Shown in pieces: positions 54,288 through 63,571 of a stretch of 64,000 nt of DNA (within the stretch, counting starts at the first letter, position 1; the number at the start of each line of letters is the position of its first letter). Origin of the DNA: Paenibacillus agaridevorans (GTDB lineage: Bacteria; Bacillota; Bacilli; Paenibacillales; Paenibacillaceae). The notes under the pieces are model-generated. The model did not search any database and was not told the origin of the DNA. It saw only the letters and a program-made list of their open reading frames with translations. The stretch is from contig NZ_BDQX01000028.1 in the NCBI RefSeq assembly GCF_003112455.1, forward strand, positions 62,001 through 126,000, read 5' to 3'. Made by a program: the position numbers and the translations under genes.

Positions 54288-55730
54288 TCAGACCCCCGAT
54301 ACCGGGACAATGTTTCTGAGCCCGTTCAGCTGCTCTTCGATGCGTTTGCATGCGTCCTCTGGCGTCTCCATATTGGCCCACAGCAAGCTGAGCTCCTTCT
54401 GAACAAGCTCGAGCTCCGACTGGCTAAGCGACAAATCGCGGAGCGTCGATGCATACGGCAGTACCTCTAGGAATACGTTGTAGCATTCCGGATGAATGTC
54501 GGGGTCGAGGAGCCCATCATCCTCCGCGACCTCGCGCAGAATCGGGATCGTGCAGCCCTGCTGCTTCAACATCGTCTGGGCGGTCTTGCTCGTCATAAAG
54601 GTAATGAAGTCCTTGGCAATCTCGGGCTGATTCGTCTGGCGATTGATGGCCAGGCTGCCTCCGATCAGCAAAGTAGCAGGCTTCTTCCGCTGCGGCAGCG
54701 GCAGTACATCCCAGCGAAGATCATGACCGCGGAACTCGTTCATAAAGTAATAGGTTGTGAGAATCATCGCTACGCGTTCCTTCTTGAACAAGCCCTCCGC
54801 CAAATAGCTGCTGCCGTGCGAATAGATCGGTGAAACCTGATGCTTATACATCAGGTCGACGCAGAACTGCAGCGCTTCAACATTATTGGATTCGGAGAAT
54901 ACGGATGCTCGGCCGTCCTTCTCAATGAATCTGCCGTCATTTTGAAGCATAAATACGGGCCAGCGGTTCGGCGATGCGGAGAAGCAGAAGCCGAATCGAT
55001 CGATAACCTCGTTATCCTTGCGCTGCACGGTGCATCGCTCCGCCAAGCTCAGCAGATCGGACCAATCCTTCATCGAATCATGCAGCTCGGCGCTTGCGTC
55101 CTTGATCAGCCGCTCATTATAACAAATGACAGTCGGCGAAAACACGATCGGCGTCGATACCACTTCTCCCTGCACCGTAAACATGTCGAATACTTTCTGG
55201 TAGCTATCCCGCTCGATATCGATACCGGCAGGCATATAGGGCATCAAGATGTCCAAATGATCCTTCTCGATCAAATGGCGAATATGAATATCAGAGAGAA
55301 TGAACACATCGGGTCCAAACCCGTAATTGATAAGATGAACCAAATTATTAATATATTCTGCCTCTGTCAGAAGCAGAAGCTCTACCTTGACATAAGGATG
55401 CGTTTGCTCATACAAAGCAATCAGATTACGAATGATATCAAGCTCGTAGGACGTGGAGAACCAAGCGACGGTCAATGTCTCGCGCTTAAGATCCTCGCCC
55501 GGAATGCGCACTCGGTTGCCCTTGCCCGCAATCTTCTCGATAAGGCCTTCGTCGACAAGCTTAGCCAACACCTTGCGAACCGACACGCGGCTGATCTCGT
55601 ACTTCTCGCTAAGCGTATTCTCGGGCAAAATAAATTCGCCAGGAAGAAGACTGCCTGTAAGAATCTCATTTCGCAACTCCTGCTGTAATCGGTTATACCG
55701 ATCTTCAAAACTATTGGTACGTTTCAGCAT
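54288..55730 (-). CDS. GntR-type winged helix fused to a solute-binding domain (regulator)
   Basis: A 480-residue cytoplasmic regulator. Residues 5 to about 80 are a GntR winged helix (LRNEILTGSLLPGEFILPE, LSEKYEISRVSVRKVLAKLV, GLIEKIAGKGNRVRIP). The rest is a family 1 solute-binding fold of the kind normally found outside the cell (WFSTSYELDIIRNLIALYEQ, FGPDVFILSD, LLIGGSLAINRQTNQPEIAK), without any signal or membrane segment. The start is ATG 55730 (MLKRTNS), 9 nt after GGGGAG. It heads leftward while the aminotransferase-transporter operon lies upstream on the same strand; it probably senses a product imported by that system. Confidence 0.9.
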   Translation of the reverse strand: MLKRTNSFEDRYNRLQQELRNEILTGSLLPGEFILPENTLSEKYEISRVSVRKVLAKLVDEGLIEKIAGKGNRVRIPGEDLKRETLTVAWFSTSYELDIIRNLIALYEQTHPYVKVELLLLTEAEYINNLVHLINYGFGPDVFILSDIHIRHLIEKDHLDILMPYMPAGIDIERDSYQKVFDMFTVQGEVVSTPIVFSPTVICYNERLIKDASAELHDSMKDWSDLLSLAERCTVQRKDNEVIDRFGFCFSASPNRWPVFMLQNDGRFIEKDGRASVFSESNNVEALQFCVDLMYKHQVSPIYSHGSSYLAEGLFKKERVAMILTTYYFMNEFRGHDLRWDVLPLPQRKKPATLLIGGSLAINRQTNQPEIAKDFITFMTSKTAQTMLKQQGCTIPILREVAEDDGLLDPDIHPECYNVFLEVLPYASTLRDLSLSQSELELVQKELSLLWANMETPEDACKRIEEQLNGLRNIVPVSGV

Positions 55731-55773
55731 GCCGACCGGCTCCCCTCTCTGCCGCATTCACGACAGTCCATAT

Positions 55774-55835
55774 CCACCAGCTATATCTTCCTTATATTGT
55801 ATATTAGTCTTCAATATTGTAACATATTTTCACTT
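55774..55835 (-). promoter_or_regulatory. A+T-rich promoter/operator region of the GntR-fusion gene
   Basis: The gap holds TTACAA (55817-55822 on the minus strand) and several ACAATAT repeats around 55793-55822. A promoter with the -10 in 55794-55801 is plausible and the repeats could be an autoregulatory site, but exact boxes cannot be fixed. Confidence 0.35.
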
Positions 55836-55840
55836 GCAGG

Positions 55841-56881
55841 TCATCCTTCCTCAACCGCGTCTTTCAGCCATCGATCAAGAAAAGCATAGGCCGCTTTCCG
55901 AATCGTAGGGGGGAAATCATGACCGCTGTTGCCGAACAGCACCTCAAGCCGGTCTTCTGCTCCGAGCACCCGATACAACTCGCCGAGCTCCGCCAATGCC
56001 TTCGCTGCCGACTGCCAATGCGGGAAGATCCGATCCGACATGCCGCTCCAATTAAAAAATGGTGTCGGAGCTGCAAGCGCGGCGATCTCATGATACTCGA
56101 ACGGCACATAGCCGGACGATAAGCATTCGCTGATTCGCGGCAAATGAGAGAACCAGTCCCTCTGTCCCCAGCGGTTCGGATCGGGATCCCCCGCAAAGGT
56201 CGCAAAGCCGCAGCTTGAGACAACGGCCTTTACTCGGCGATCGAAACCGGCAAGAAAGAAGCCGTTGTAGCCGCCAAGCGAGTGGCCGATCGCCCCTATT
56301 CGCGTCGCGTCCACGAACGGCAAAGCAGACAATACATCCAGGCTTTGCCGATGGTCATGCAGCATCTTCCCGACTGCCGTCGAAGTCGGATGCATGGCGT
56401 AAAATGGCGCAGTCCGGAATGCTTCTTCGCCCTCGTAGATGCGTTCTCCTGCCGTGATCGTATCTGGCGCCAGCACGACATAGCCCCGCGCTGCAAGCTC
56501 CAAGCCGTACGCCCGATTGGCACGCGCCTCGGACGACGCAACATCGGCTTTGCCAGACGCATGCGTCGGATGCAGCGCTAATATAGCAGGGAACAGAGAC
56601 TGAGGCGCCGGATCGTCGCCGGGGATTAGCAAATAGGCGGTTACCTTGTCGCCGAAGCCGGTAGCGTATCGCAAATGTACGCGTACATGATTCGGCTCCC
56701 GCACCGTCTTCAGTATTTCCGGCTGCGGATCAACGGGCGCGGGAAACTCCCCGACATATTCCCTCCATGCCGCCTCAATCTCCGCGCGCCGTTGCCCCCA
56801 TGCCTCGGCGGCGCCGGCCTCCTTGCCGATGGCAAGCTTCGGCACGTTGCCTTCATTCAAATCCGATAATCGATACTTCAT
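55841..56881 (-). CDS. Alpha/beta-hydrolase, dienelactone hydrolase / acyl-esterase type
   Basis: A 346-residue cytoplasmic hydrolase. The nucleophile elbow GHSLGGYNG places the catalytic Ser at about residue 201; LALHPT forms the oxyanion region and GNSGHDFPP carries the likely catalytic His. The long N-terminal cap (about 75 residues) resembles proteins annotated as acetyl-xylan or related esterases in sugar clusters. ATG 56881 has AAAGGAGGG 4 nt upstream; the upstream in-frame extension has no start signal. It follows the beta-propeller gene by 28 nt in the same operon. Confidence 0.9.
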   Translation of the reverse strand: MKYRLSDLNEGNVPKLAIGKEAGAAEAWGQRRAEIEAAWREYVGEFPAPVDPQPEILKTVREPNHVRVHLRYATGFGDKVTAYLLIPGDDPAPQSLFPAILALHPTHASGKADVASSEARANRAYGLELAARGYVVLAPDTITAGERIYEGEEAFRTAPFYAMHPTSTAVGKMLHDHRQSLDVLSALPFVDATRIGAIGHSLGGYNGFFLAGFDRRVKAVVSSCGFATFAGDPDPNRWGQRDWFSHLPRISECLSSGYVPFEYHEIAALAAPTPFFNWSGMSDRIFPHWQSAAKALAELGELYRVLGAEDRLEVLFGNSGHDFPPTIRKAAYAFLDRWLKDAVEEG

Positions 56882-56909
56882 AAAATCCCTCCTTTCGGCT
56901 TTCCGCTGT

Positions 56910-58778
56910 TTATTCTTCCAATTGATAGCTCCACAGCCGCGAGCCCGATGCAAAGAAAAGCTTGTCCCTGGCGACGGCCAGACCCGCCGTTATGGCAACA
57001 GGAGGCTCCGTCAGCTTCACCACCATGGACAGATCCGGATCAAGGCGGAATATCGCCCCACTGAGCGCACCGTAGATCGTTCCGTTCGGATCGGCTGCGA
57101 GACCGACCCGCACCGGCGAACCCCACTCCGACAAATCCGCTTCGGCGCAAAGCCTTTCCTCCCCAGGGTCGAACACAAAGTAACGAGAAGCCTCGGTCAT
57201 GCCATGAATACGTCCCTTGCGGTCTGCATAAATCCAGACGATCTCCCGCGCTTCTACGGGAGACCATACCCCATTCACCGTTCGGCTATCCCAGTGCAGC
57301 CGATACAGCTTGGCTCTCGTCTCCTTAGGCGCAGCTCCGCCCGGCGTCTCGATACTGGTGGCCCCGAATATATGACCCGACTGGCCTTCCGCAAGACTGA
57401 TCGTGCTCTGGAAGGGAACTACCTGGTCATGCGTCAAAAGCATGTCCTCGCCCGTCGTTATATTGTAGAGGCATAAGCCTCCTCCGACAGCGCCGTAGCC
57501 AGGATAACCGCCATACAACACGTGCTCCCCGTCCGAATGCGCCAGCGCGCAGCGTGGGCGGTGCACCTCAGGGTGACTGGCAACAAGGCGCGGATTGCGC
57601 GCTTGGTTCGGATCCCCGGCTTCGGCCCGGACAGGAAGCCTCGTATCCATCAGATGCAGGTGCCCTCCCGGATAAGCGGCTCCGGCTAGCATCGGACCAA
57701 CTGAAGCATAGGCGCACAGGTTGCCGCCGCCGCCGAATTCAATGACTTGCCCTCCGAAGCTGCGAAGCCGCTGCTCGCCTGTCTCATATCTAAAGAAGTG
57801 AAGCGGATGGTTGCTCGTTCCGTATACATGCCCGTCCGCTCCCGTACTGAGCGGAGACAGCTGCGCGCCGCCGCATTCGTATAGAAGCGGAATCATACGC
57901 GTGCTTGATCCCTCCATCGCCCGCAGCCTCAGCTCTCGTTCGGCCAGATCATGCTTCTCGATTTTCCATGCGCCCGATAGCTGACGATGCAGCCGATAAA
58001 ACGCCGCTCCGGAATATAAAGAAGGCGGGACATCGCGCCAATGAACCGGCGTTGCCTGCCCGCCGCGAAGCCGCATCCAGCGGTATCGTTCCGGCGTCTC
58101 CGCTTCCCGCAAATCGGCGAATGCCCAATGACCGTACACGGAACCGTCCGCAGCCGCGTAAACAACGCCCATCCCCCGCGTCCGCTCCTCCGTCGGGACA
58201 AGCTGAACCGTGCGTCCATCGGACGGCCGAAAGGCGATCAGTCCCCTCCGTTCTGTGCCGATGCCCGCATACACCCAGCCTGCTTCATCAACCGCGAGAT
58301 GACTCGGGTACTTTTCCTCTGCATCAAGCTGGCCTAACGGAATAACCCGTCTCTCCGAAGGCACATAACCAAACAATCTGCAATGAGGATAGGCCGCAAA
58401 ATATATCGTACCCTCCGCCGACTCCGCATAGCTGAAGCCGACCAGTTCACCCTCCATGCCGACATCCTCGGCATGAAGGAAGCTGCAATCGAACGGATCG
58501 AACGCCATGAACTGCGTCCCGGCTCCGGCATAGAACATGCCTTCCGAACTGGCAAAGCACATATATGGATATTCCGTGTTGCCATTCGGGAACGGAACCT
58601 GCGTGCAGCGTTCCGTTGCCGGGTCGACAACGAGCAGAAATCCCTTCGCCAGAATGACGACGCGCTCGTCGCCGTTGCGGCTTCGGCATACCGCAGCCGT
58701 TCGCGACTCTACCACAGGCGCAGGAACGCCATGCTCTGTATACTGCTGCATGCTCACCATCCCATTTTCACAAGTCAT
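56910..58778 (-). CDS. Beta-propeller protein of unknown function
   Basis: A protein of about 622 residues built of repeated four-stranded blades (EGMFYAGAGTQFMAFDPFD, AEGTIYFAAYPHCRLFGYVP, AGWVYAGIGTERRGLIAFRP, NGTIYGALSGAIFRLDPD). There is no signal peptide. The start is not certain: ATG 58778 has only a weak upstream GAAAGCG; ATGs at 58760 and 58751 are possible. The blades look like lyase- or lactonase-type propellers (for example oligogalacturonate lyase-like or SMP30-like), but no metal-binding His set can be assigned. It starts 19 nt after the aminotransferase stop. Confidence 0.82.
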   Translation of the reverse strand: MTCENGMVSMQQYTEHGVPAPVVESRTAAVCRSRNGDERVVILAKGFLLVVDPATERCTQVPFPNGNTEYPYMCFASSEGMFYAGAGTQFMAFDPFDCSFLHAEDVGMEGELVGFSYAESAEGTIYFAAYPHCRLFGYVPSERRVIPLGQLDAEEKYPSHLAVDEAGWVYAGIGTERRGLIAFRPSDGRTVQLVPTEERTRGMGVVYAAADGSVYGHWAFADLREAETPERYRWMRLRGGQATPVHWRDVPPSLYSGAAFYRLHRQLSGAWKIEKHDLAERELRLRAMEGSSTRMIPLLYECGGAQLSPLSTGADGHVYGTSNHPLHFFRYETGEQRLRSFGGQVIEFGGGGNLCAYASVGPMLAGAAYPGGHLHLMDTRLPVRAEAGDPNQARNPRLVASHPEVHRPRCALAHSDGEHVLYGGYPGYGAVGGGLCLYNITTGEDMLLTHDQVVPFQSTISLAEGQSGHIFGATSIETPGGAAPKETRAKLYRLHWDSRTVNGVWSPVEAREIVWIYADRKGRIHGMTEASRYFVFDPGEERLCAEADLSEWGSPVRVGLAADPNGTIYGALSGAIFRLDPDLSMVVKLTEPPVAITAGLAVARDKLFFASGSRLWSYQLEE

Positions 58779-58797
58779 CGATTTCGCTTTCGCAGAT

Positions 58798-60039
58798 TTA
58801 CTTTTTGTAATACGATGCGACCTTGCGCACCCCTCGAATAATATCTTCTGCATCTGTATCCGAATAAAACTCTTTGATCGGAATTTGTATGGCTGTCTCT
58901 AAAATTTCTTCGGCTACCGGGCAATCTCCTTGTTGATACGAACGATCCGTCAGATCAAACGGGAAGTGGCTGTTCAGATAGGCCTGCTTCCGCTGGAACA
59001 ACGGCTGCTTGTAGACCACTTGCGGGATATAGCCGGGCCGGCTCGGAATCCCCTCCGCTTCAAGAGCCTCGCTGAATTGCTGCCTCGTGCAGGATAAGGC
59101 GGACAAGTCAAGCCTCATCATGTAGAACCAATACGTGCAGGCCCCGCCTTCAGTCACCTGATGAACATGTATGCCCGGAGTTCCGCGCAGTCCTTCGGTA
59201 ATCCGATCGCCGATCGTCTGCCGACGTTCGCAAATCCATGACAGCTTTTTCAGCTGCGCGATGCCGACAGCGCCTTGCAATTCGGTCATTCGATAGTTGG
59301 GGGCAACGTAATGGAGCTCGCGCTGCACCTCTGTCCCGAATCGATGATAGTTTTTGTCCGCGAAGCCGTGTGTCCGATAATAGTCTGTCTCCTCGCCGGA
59401 ATTCACCGTAACCATGCCGCCGTCGCCGGTCGATATATGTTTGAAATCATTGGTGCTAAAGCAGCCATAATCGCCAAATGTACCCGCATAACGCCCCTTG
59501 TACCGGGTCAAGTAGGCTTGAGCGCAATCTTCGATCACCTTAAGGTTGTGACGCTGCGCAATCGCCATGATCGCATCCATGTCGCAAGGATTGCCGGCCA
59601 GGTGAACAACGACAATCGCCTTCGTGCGCGGCGTAATTCGCGCCTCGACAGATGCGGGATCCAGGTTGTACGTATGCGGATCCAGATCGGCGAATACCGG
59701 GATGGCATTCTGGTATAGAATGCCAATCAGCGTTCCTTGGTCCGTAATGGGACTCGTAATAACCTCATCGCCAACGGTTACGCCCGCCGCGCCGAGCGCC
59801 ACATGAATCGCCGCCGTTCCGGACGATGTCGCAACGCTGTGCTTTACACCGTAGATGGCATTAAAGTCATCAAGAAACGTTTTGACCTTATTGCCAAAAT
59901 GATAAAACAGCGTCTCTTGCTCCAGCGCCTCCAGAAGCTCGCGAGCCTCCTCGACCCCGAATCGTTTGCCTGTGCTAAATGCGGTCGTCTTCGTCTTTGG
60001 CCCGCCCAACAGCGCGAGCTCCTCCGTCTTGCTTATCAT
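58798..60039 (-). CDS. DegT/DnrJ/EryC1/StrS-family PLP aminotransferase
   Basis: A 413-residue enzyme that normally transfers an amino group to a keto-sugar (or makes aminohydroxybenzoate-type products). The fold-type I marks are present: ATSSGTAAIHVAL for the phosphate, Asp171 in VIEDCAQAY for the pyridine nitrogen, and the Schiff-base Lys200 in FSTNDFKHISTGDGG, with NYRMTELQGAVGIAQL afterwards. ATG 60039 has AAAGGGGC upstream. The gene lies between a deacetylase-like gene and the propeller gene in a sugar-uptake operon, so it may act on an imported keto or amino sugar instead of serving cell-envelope synthesis. Confidence 0.92.
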   Translation of the reverse strand: MISKTEELALLGGPKTKTTAFSTGKRFGVEEARELLEALEQETLFYHFGNKVKTFLDDFNAIYGVKHSVATSSGTAAIHVALGAAGVTVGDEVITSPITDQGTLIGILYQNAIPVFADLDPHTYNLDPASVEARITPRTKAIVVVHLAGNPCDMDAIMAIAQRHNLKVIEDCAQAYLTRYKGRYAGTFGDYGCFSTNDFKHISTGDGGMVTVNSGEETDYYRTHGFADKNYHRFGTEVQRELHYVAPNYRMTELQGAVGIAQLKKLSWICERRQTIGDRITEGLRGTPGIHVHQVTEGGACTYWFYMMRLDLSALSCTRQQFSEALEAEGIPSRPGYIPQVVYKQPLFQRKQAYLNSHFPFDLTDRSYQQGDCPVAEEILETAIQIPIKEFYSDTDAEDIIRGVRKVASYYKK

Positions 60040-60066
60040 TTCATTGCCCCTTTCGGCCCTTCGGCT

Positions 60067-61800
60067 TTATTGTAATGAGGATAACGCAACGGATTGTTGC
60101 CGCGATGCTCCTTCGAACTCGACCTGCAGCAAAACGCACGGGAGTCCAAATCGCTTCACCGCGCCCTCGGACGACTCCCCTGCAAGCAGCGGACGATAAG
60201 CGGCGATTGCCGTTCTTTCGCCTTCTACGCGCAAGCGTCCACCCTCGCCAAGTCCAATAATCCGCAGCCCGCGCTTCACCCTCACCCAGTCATTGATCTC
60301 GGCTCCGGTCCAGAACTCGAATCCGAGCTTCTTCGCTTCGCTTGCCGTAGTCACCAACGCTTTCCGAACCTCCGGCAGCTCATGAATATGCTTTTGATGA
60401 TAAAGAAAATGCGCGACACCGCGAACCTCCATAACCTTCTCCAGGAAAGGCGCAATAACAGACGTATCCGATAAAGCCGGATGCATCAGATCCTGCGTCA
60501 AGAATCCAATTTCCAGCACATCGTAGAGACGATTGTATTCGTCCGCCCAGGCGATCGGGAAGTACGGATGGCTTGTGCAGAACGGGAATCCAACATTCCC
60601 CTTTTTGCTTGGACCGCGTGTTTGGTCGGACTGAATCCCGGCCTCCTCGCACCAGCGGAACAGCTCGCCCCAGCCTTCAAACCTCGTATAGTGATTTTTA
60701 TTGGATGTTGCCGCCGGAAGACCGGTTGCCTTCTTGAACCAGGACGCTTGGCGATTAAATTCCTCTTGCGACCAAATGCCTTGCTCTATCTCCAGAGCGT
60801 TATAATGAAGCGCAAGCTCATGACCCGCCTCCCGTATCATCGGATACAGTTCTGGGGAATATCCCGGTTCAATCATGCACCATGTCGATCTTACGCCGCA
60901 TTCGCTTAACACCTCGAGAGTCGTCCGGCCCGCATCGTCGCTATTAAAGTCGCTGTCATGCGAGATCATAGCAACCGCCTCGACTCCCGCCGGCCAGTAG
61001 TCGACGAAGGGCACAATCAGATCGGAGGCCGATGCCGCGGACAGAAGCTGATGCATAAACGCCTCTCGCCAATAATCGGCGTACGGATGCTCATAATAGG
61101 GCATACCCGTTGCCGTGTGCGTTCTGTCGGCTTCCCAGTCCAATTGGCATTGGTCGTCCGCCTTCAGAATCCCTTCATTGAGGGCCCCTGATCCGTCCTG
61201 CGCCGGAATGCCGTCTTCATAGACGGGCAGCTCGCCTTGCTGAAGTCGTACGATCAGAGTAGGAATATCTACGGCCCAGCGGGCGATTATCCCCTTGCCA
61301 ACCCGGAACGTCTGCAGAAGCGGCCCAGCGACGGCGCCATCTGCAGCTCCGACGCGAACCATGCCGTCTTCCTCGCAAGAAAGCGCAAGCGAACCCGCAT
61401 CCGAGGACGTATGCAGCCATGGACGCGCCCGAAAGTATCGCATCGGGCGACCGCCGCCAGGCTCGCCTGATAGTGATGCATAGCCAACCGGCACCTCCTG
61501 CAGCTGCCGGCAGCCGAGCCGAGCCGCCAAGTATGGCAAACCCGCGAAGGAAATGACGATACCTCCTCGCTCTGCGAAGTCCCATAGACTGCTTTCCGAT
61601 TCCATACCGCCGGTAAGCGCCGCAATAACTATATCAAAATCGCCAGCGTCCATTTCGTCCGCCGAGTCGAAGCTCCTGAATGGAATACCCGCAAACGTCA
61701 TCAGCTCCTGGATGTAGAGCTGAAAAACGTTAGCATGATGCTGGTGAATACGAGCCGTAGCCAGCGAATCGAGATAAATTCCGATTTTTGCCATTTTCAT
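60067..61800 (-). CDS. Polysaccharide-deacetylase-like protein with amidotransferase-like N-domain
   Basis: A 577-residue cytoplasmic protein. Residues 1 to about 190 resemble a class I amidotransferase/ThuA-like flavodoxin fold (FDIVIAALTGGMESESSLWD, GIVISFAGLPYLAARLG). Residues from about 265 resemble a NodB/CE4 deacetylase: MISHDSDFNSDD holds the catalytic and metal Asp residues, and HELALHYNALE supplies the metal His. A short beta tail follows. AAAGGTG lies 10 nt before ATG 61800. It follows the lipoprotein gene and may deacetylate an N-acetyl sugar before the aminotransferase step. The domain call is moderate. Confidence 0.82.
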   Translation of the reverse strand: MKMAKIGIYLDSLATARIHQHHANVFQLYIQELMTFAGIPFRSFDSADEMDAGDFDIVIAALTGGMESESSLWDFAERGGIVISFAGLPYLAARLGCRQLQEVPVGYASLSGEPGGGRPMRYFRARPWLHTSSDAGSLALSCEEDGMVRVGAADGAVAGPLLQTFRVGKGIIARWAVDIPTLIVRLQQGELPVYEDGIPAQDGSGALNEGILKADDQCQLDWEADRTHTATGMPYYEHPYADYWREAFMHQLLSAASASDLIVPFVDYWPAGVEAVAMISHDSDFNSDDAGRTTLEVLSECGVRSTWCMIEPGYSPELYPMIREAGHELALHYNALEIEQGIWSQEEFNRQASWFKKATGLPAATSNKNHYTRFEGWGELFRWCEEAGIQSDQTRGPSKKGNVGFPFCTSHPYFPIAWADEYNRLYDVLEIGFLTQDLMHPALSDTSVIAPFLEKVMEVRGVAHFLYHQKHIHELPEVRKALVTTASEAKKLGFEFWTGAEINDWVRVKRGLRIIGLGEGGRLRVEGERTAIAAYRPLLAGESSEGAVKRFGLPCVLLQVEFEGASRQQSVALSSLQ

Positions 61801-61847
61801 AGATTAAACGCACCTTTACTCTTCGTAATAATTTCCATCGATAGCAA

Positions 61848-61872
61848 ATCGGGCTATGATACATAGCCCGAT
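61848..61872. terminator. Intercistronic hairpin after the lipoprotein gene
   Basis: ATCGGGCTATG (61848-61858) and CATAGCCCGAT (61862-61872) form a perfect 11-bp stem with a 3-nt loop. Only a short T run follows on the minus strand, so partial termination or mRNA protection is likely. Confidence 0.6.
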
Positions 61873-61882
61873 CCGCTATACG

Positions 61883-63478
61883 TTATTTCCAACGGCGCTC
61901 TGTATAGCCGCGTTCCTTGAACACTGCATTATATTCTTCGATGATCTGAGATCCGCCGCGTGACAGATATTCATTAACTACGGCATCCCAATCGGAAATC
62001 GGACGTTGGCCGACGATCATTTTGGTCTGTTCGTTCATGAGGAACTGCATCAGCTCTGCGCCTTTCGCCGCTTCCGTCTCGGACACGACCCCTACGTTCG
62101 GCTGGAAGTATTGCTTATAGTCTTTGCTCATCTTCACGAGATCGGTTGTTGCCTGAATGAGCTTCGGCTCCGTGTAGGCCGACTCGAACTCGGGATCCTG
62201 ATCCGGAAGCACCCATGCCGTGTTGTCCTGGAAGTAGTGGTAAGGCTGACTGCCCTTCTCCGGCTCAATGACTTTACGCTTGCCGTCCGCAACCTCGTAG
62301 CCTGCGCCTTCGCCGCCGTAGAACCAGTCATGATCCGCATTGGAAGCATTTTGCTCGGCCATTGGGTAGAACTGACGGGAGAACTCATGCATGTCGAGAA
62401 TTTTCTTCAGCTTCTCGGGATCATCCTTCAGCTTGGCGTTAAATGCATTGAAGCGAGCATAACCCTTGCCGCCAACAAATCCTTGAGAGCCGTCTGGCGC
62501 CAGGAATGGAGGAAGCACTGCAAATTCCGCATCCGGCGAAATCTCGAGCAAGCTTGTCATGTAGTCCTGGGACATGCCTCTTGGCGCAACCAGGAACAGG
62601 CCAGCCTTGCTGGAATAAAACTCATTATTCGTATCCGCCCAGTTAATAACGGCGAAGTCCGGCGTCAGCGCCTTTGCTTGATACAGCTTGTTAAAGAATT
62701 CGATAAGTTCCTTGCGGCCTTGCGAGATCATGCCAGGAATGTAATTCCCTTTCTCGTCCTGGTGGTAGTAAGAATCGAACTGCCAGTACGGCCCCATAGC
62801 ATAGTTCGGGTTAATGTTCTGTCCGATTGCCATGCCATACGTATCCTTATTGCCGTTTTTATCCGGGTCGTCGTTCGTGAAAGCGATGAGCGTGCTAGCC
62901 AGTTCCTCATAGTTTGTCGGAACGGGCAGACCCAGGTTGTCGAGCCAATCCTTACGGATATAGAAAGAGCTTGACTCTGTCGGAGACCAGGACGGAATGC
63001 CGTAGATTTTGCCATCGATGGTAAATGGCGCCCAAAGCTCATCCGGAATGGCCTTCAGCGATGGATACTGATCGATATAGTCGTTCAACTCAAGGAACGC
63101 GCCTTGCTTTGCCCAGCGAGGGAAATTATCCGCGCGGCTGGCCTCGAAGCCGATCATATCCGGCATCGACCCGGAGGAAACGACTGCGCTCAGCTTCTCT
63201 GGATACGTTTCCGCCGGAACCTTTTCAACGAAGTAGTCCACGTTAAACTTTTCATTCAGCTTCTTCAAGCCTTCACCGTCATTAGGTGCTGGGTTTCCAT
63301 AAATGTACGTAATGCCGCTAATCTTATGAACCTTCTCTGGCGCCGCGCTTTCCGCCGGCGTCGACTGCGTCGGACTTGGCTTCTCGCTGCTGCTGCCAGC
63401 ATTGTTTCCGTTCGAGCATGCTGCCGAAACCAACATTGCGGCAGCTACTGTCGATACGAGGTACGCTTTCTTTTTCAT
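61883..63478 (-). CDS. Sugar ABC transporter solute-binding lipoprotein, LplA-like
   Basis: A 531-residue receptor with signal MKKKAYLVSTVAAAMLV, lipobox SAACSN and a Ser/Pro/Thr-rich spacer. The binding domain contains the calcium-loop-like DPDKNGNKDTYGM and FYIRKDWLDNLGLPVPTNYE, as in LplA proteins. ATG 63478 has GGAGGG 7 nt upstream; the extension to 63568 lacks a start signal. It is 93 nt downstream of the permease at the right edge and upstream of the deacetylase-like gene. Confidence 0.94.
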   Translation of the reverse strand: MKKKAYLVSTVAAAMLVSAACSNGNNAGSSSEKPSPTQSTPAESAAPEKVHKISGITYIYGNPAPNDGEGLKKLNEKFNVDYFVEKVPAETYPEKLSAVVSSGSMPDMIGFEASRADNFPRWAKQGAFLELNDYIDQYPSLKAIPDELWAPFTIDGKIYGIPSWSPTESSSFYIRKDWLDNLGLPVPTNYEELASTLIAFTNDDPDKNGNKDTYGMAIGQNINPNYAMGPYWQFDSYYHQDEKGNYIPGMISQGRKELIEFFNKLYQAKALTPDFAVINWADTNNEFYSSKAGLFLVAPRGMSQDYMTSLLEISPDAEFAVLPPFLAPDGSQGFVGGKGYARFNAFNAKLKDDPEKLKKILDMHEFSRQFYPMAEQNASNADHDWFYGGEGAGYEVADGKRKVIEPEKGSQPYHYFQDNTAWVLPDQDPEFESAYTEPKLIQATTDLVKMSKDYKQYFQPNVGVVSETEAAKGAELMQFLMNEQTKMIVGQRPISDWDAVVNEYLSRGGSQIIEEYNAVFKERGYTERRWK

Positions 63479-63571
63479 CGTAGAACCCTCCATTTTTGTC
63501 TTTTCACAACTTTCCATCATTGCCTGCTCATGCTCGCCTAGCCAATCGGACTGCCCGCTACAGCACATAGG

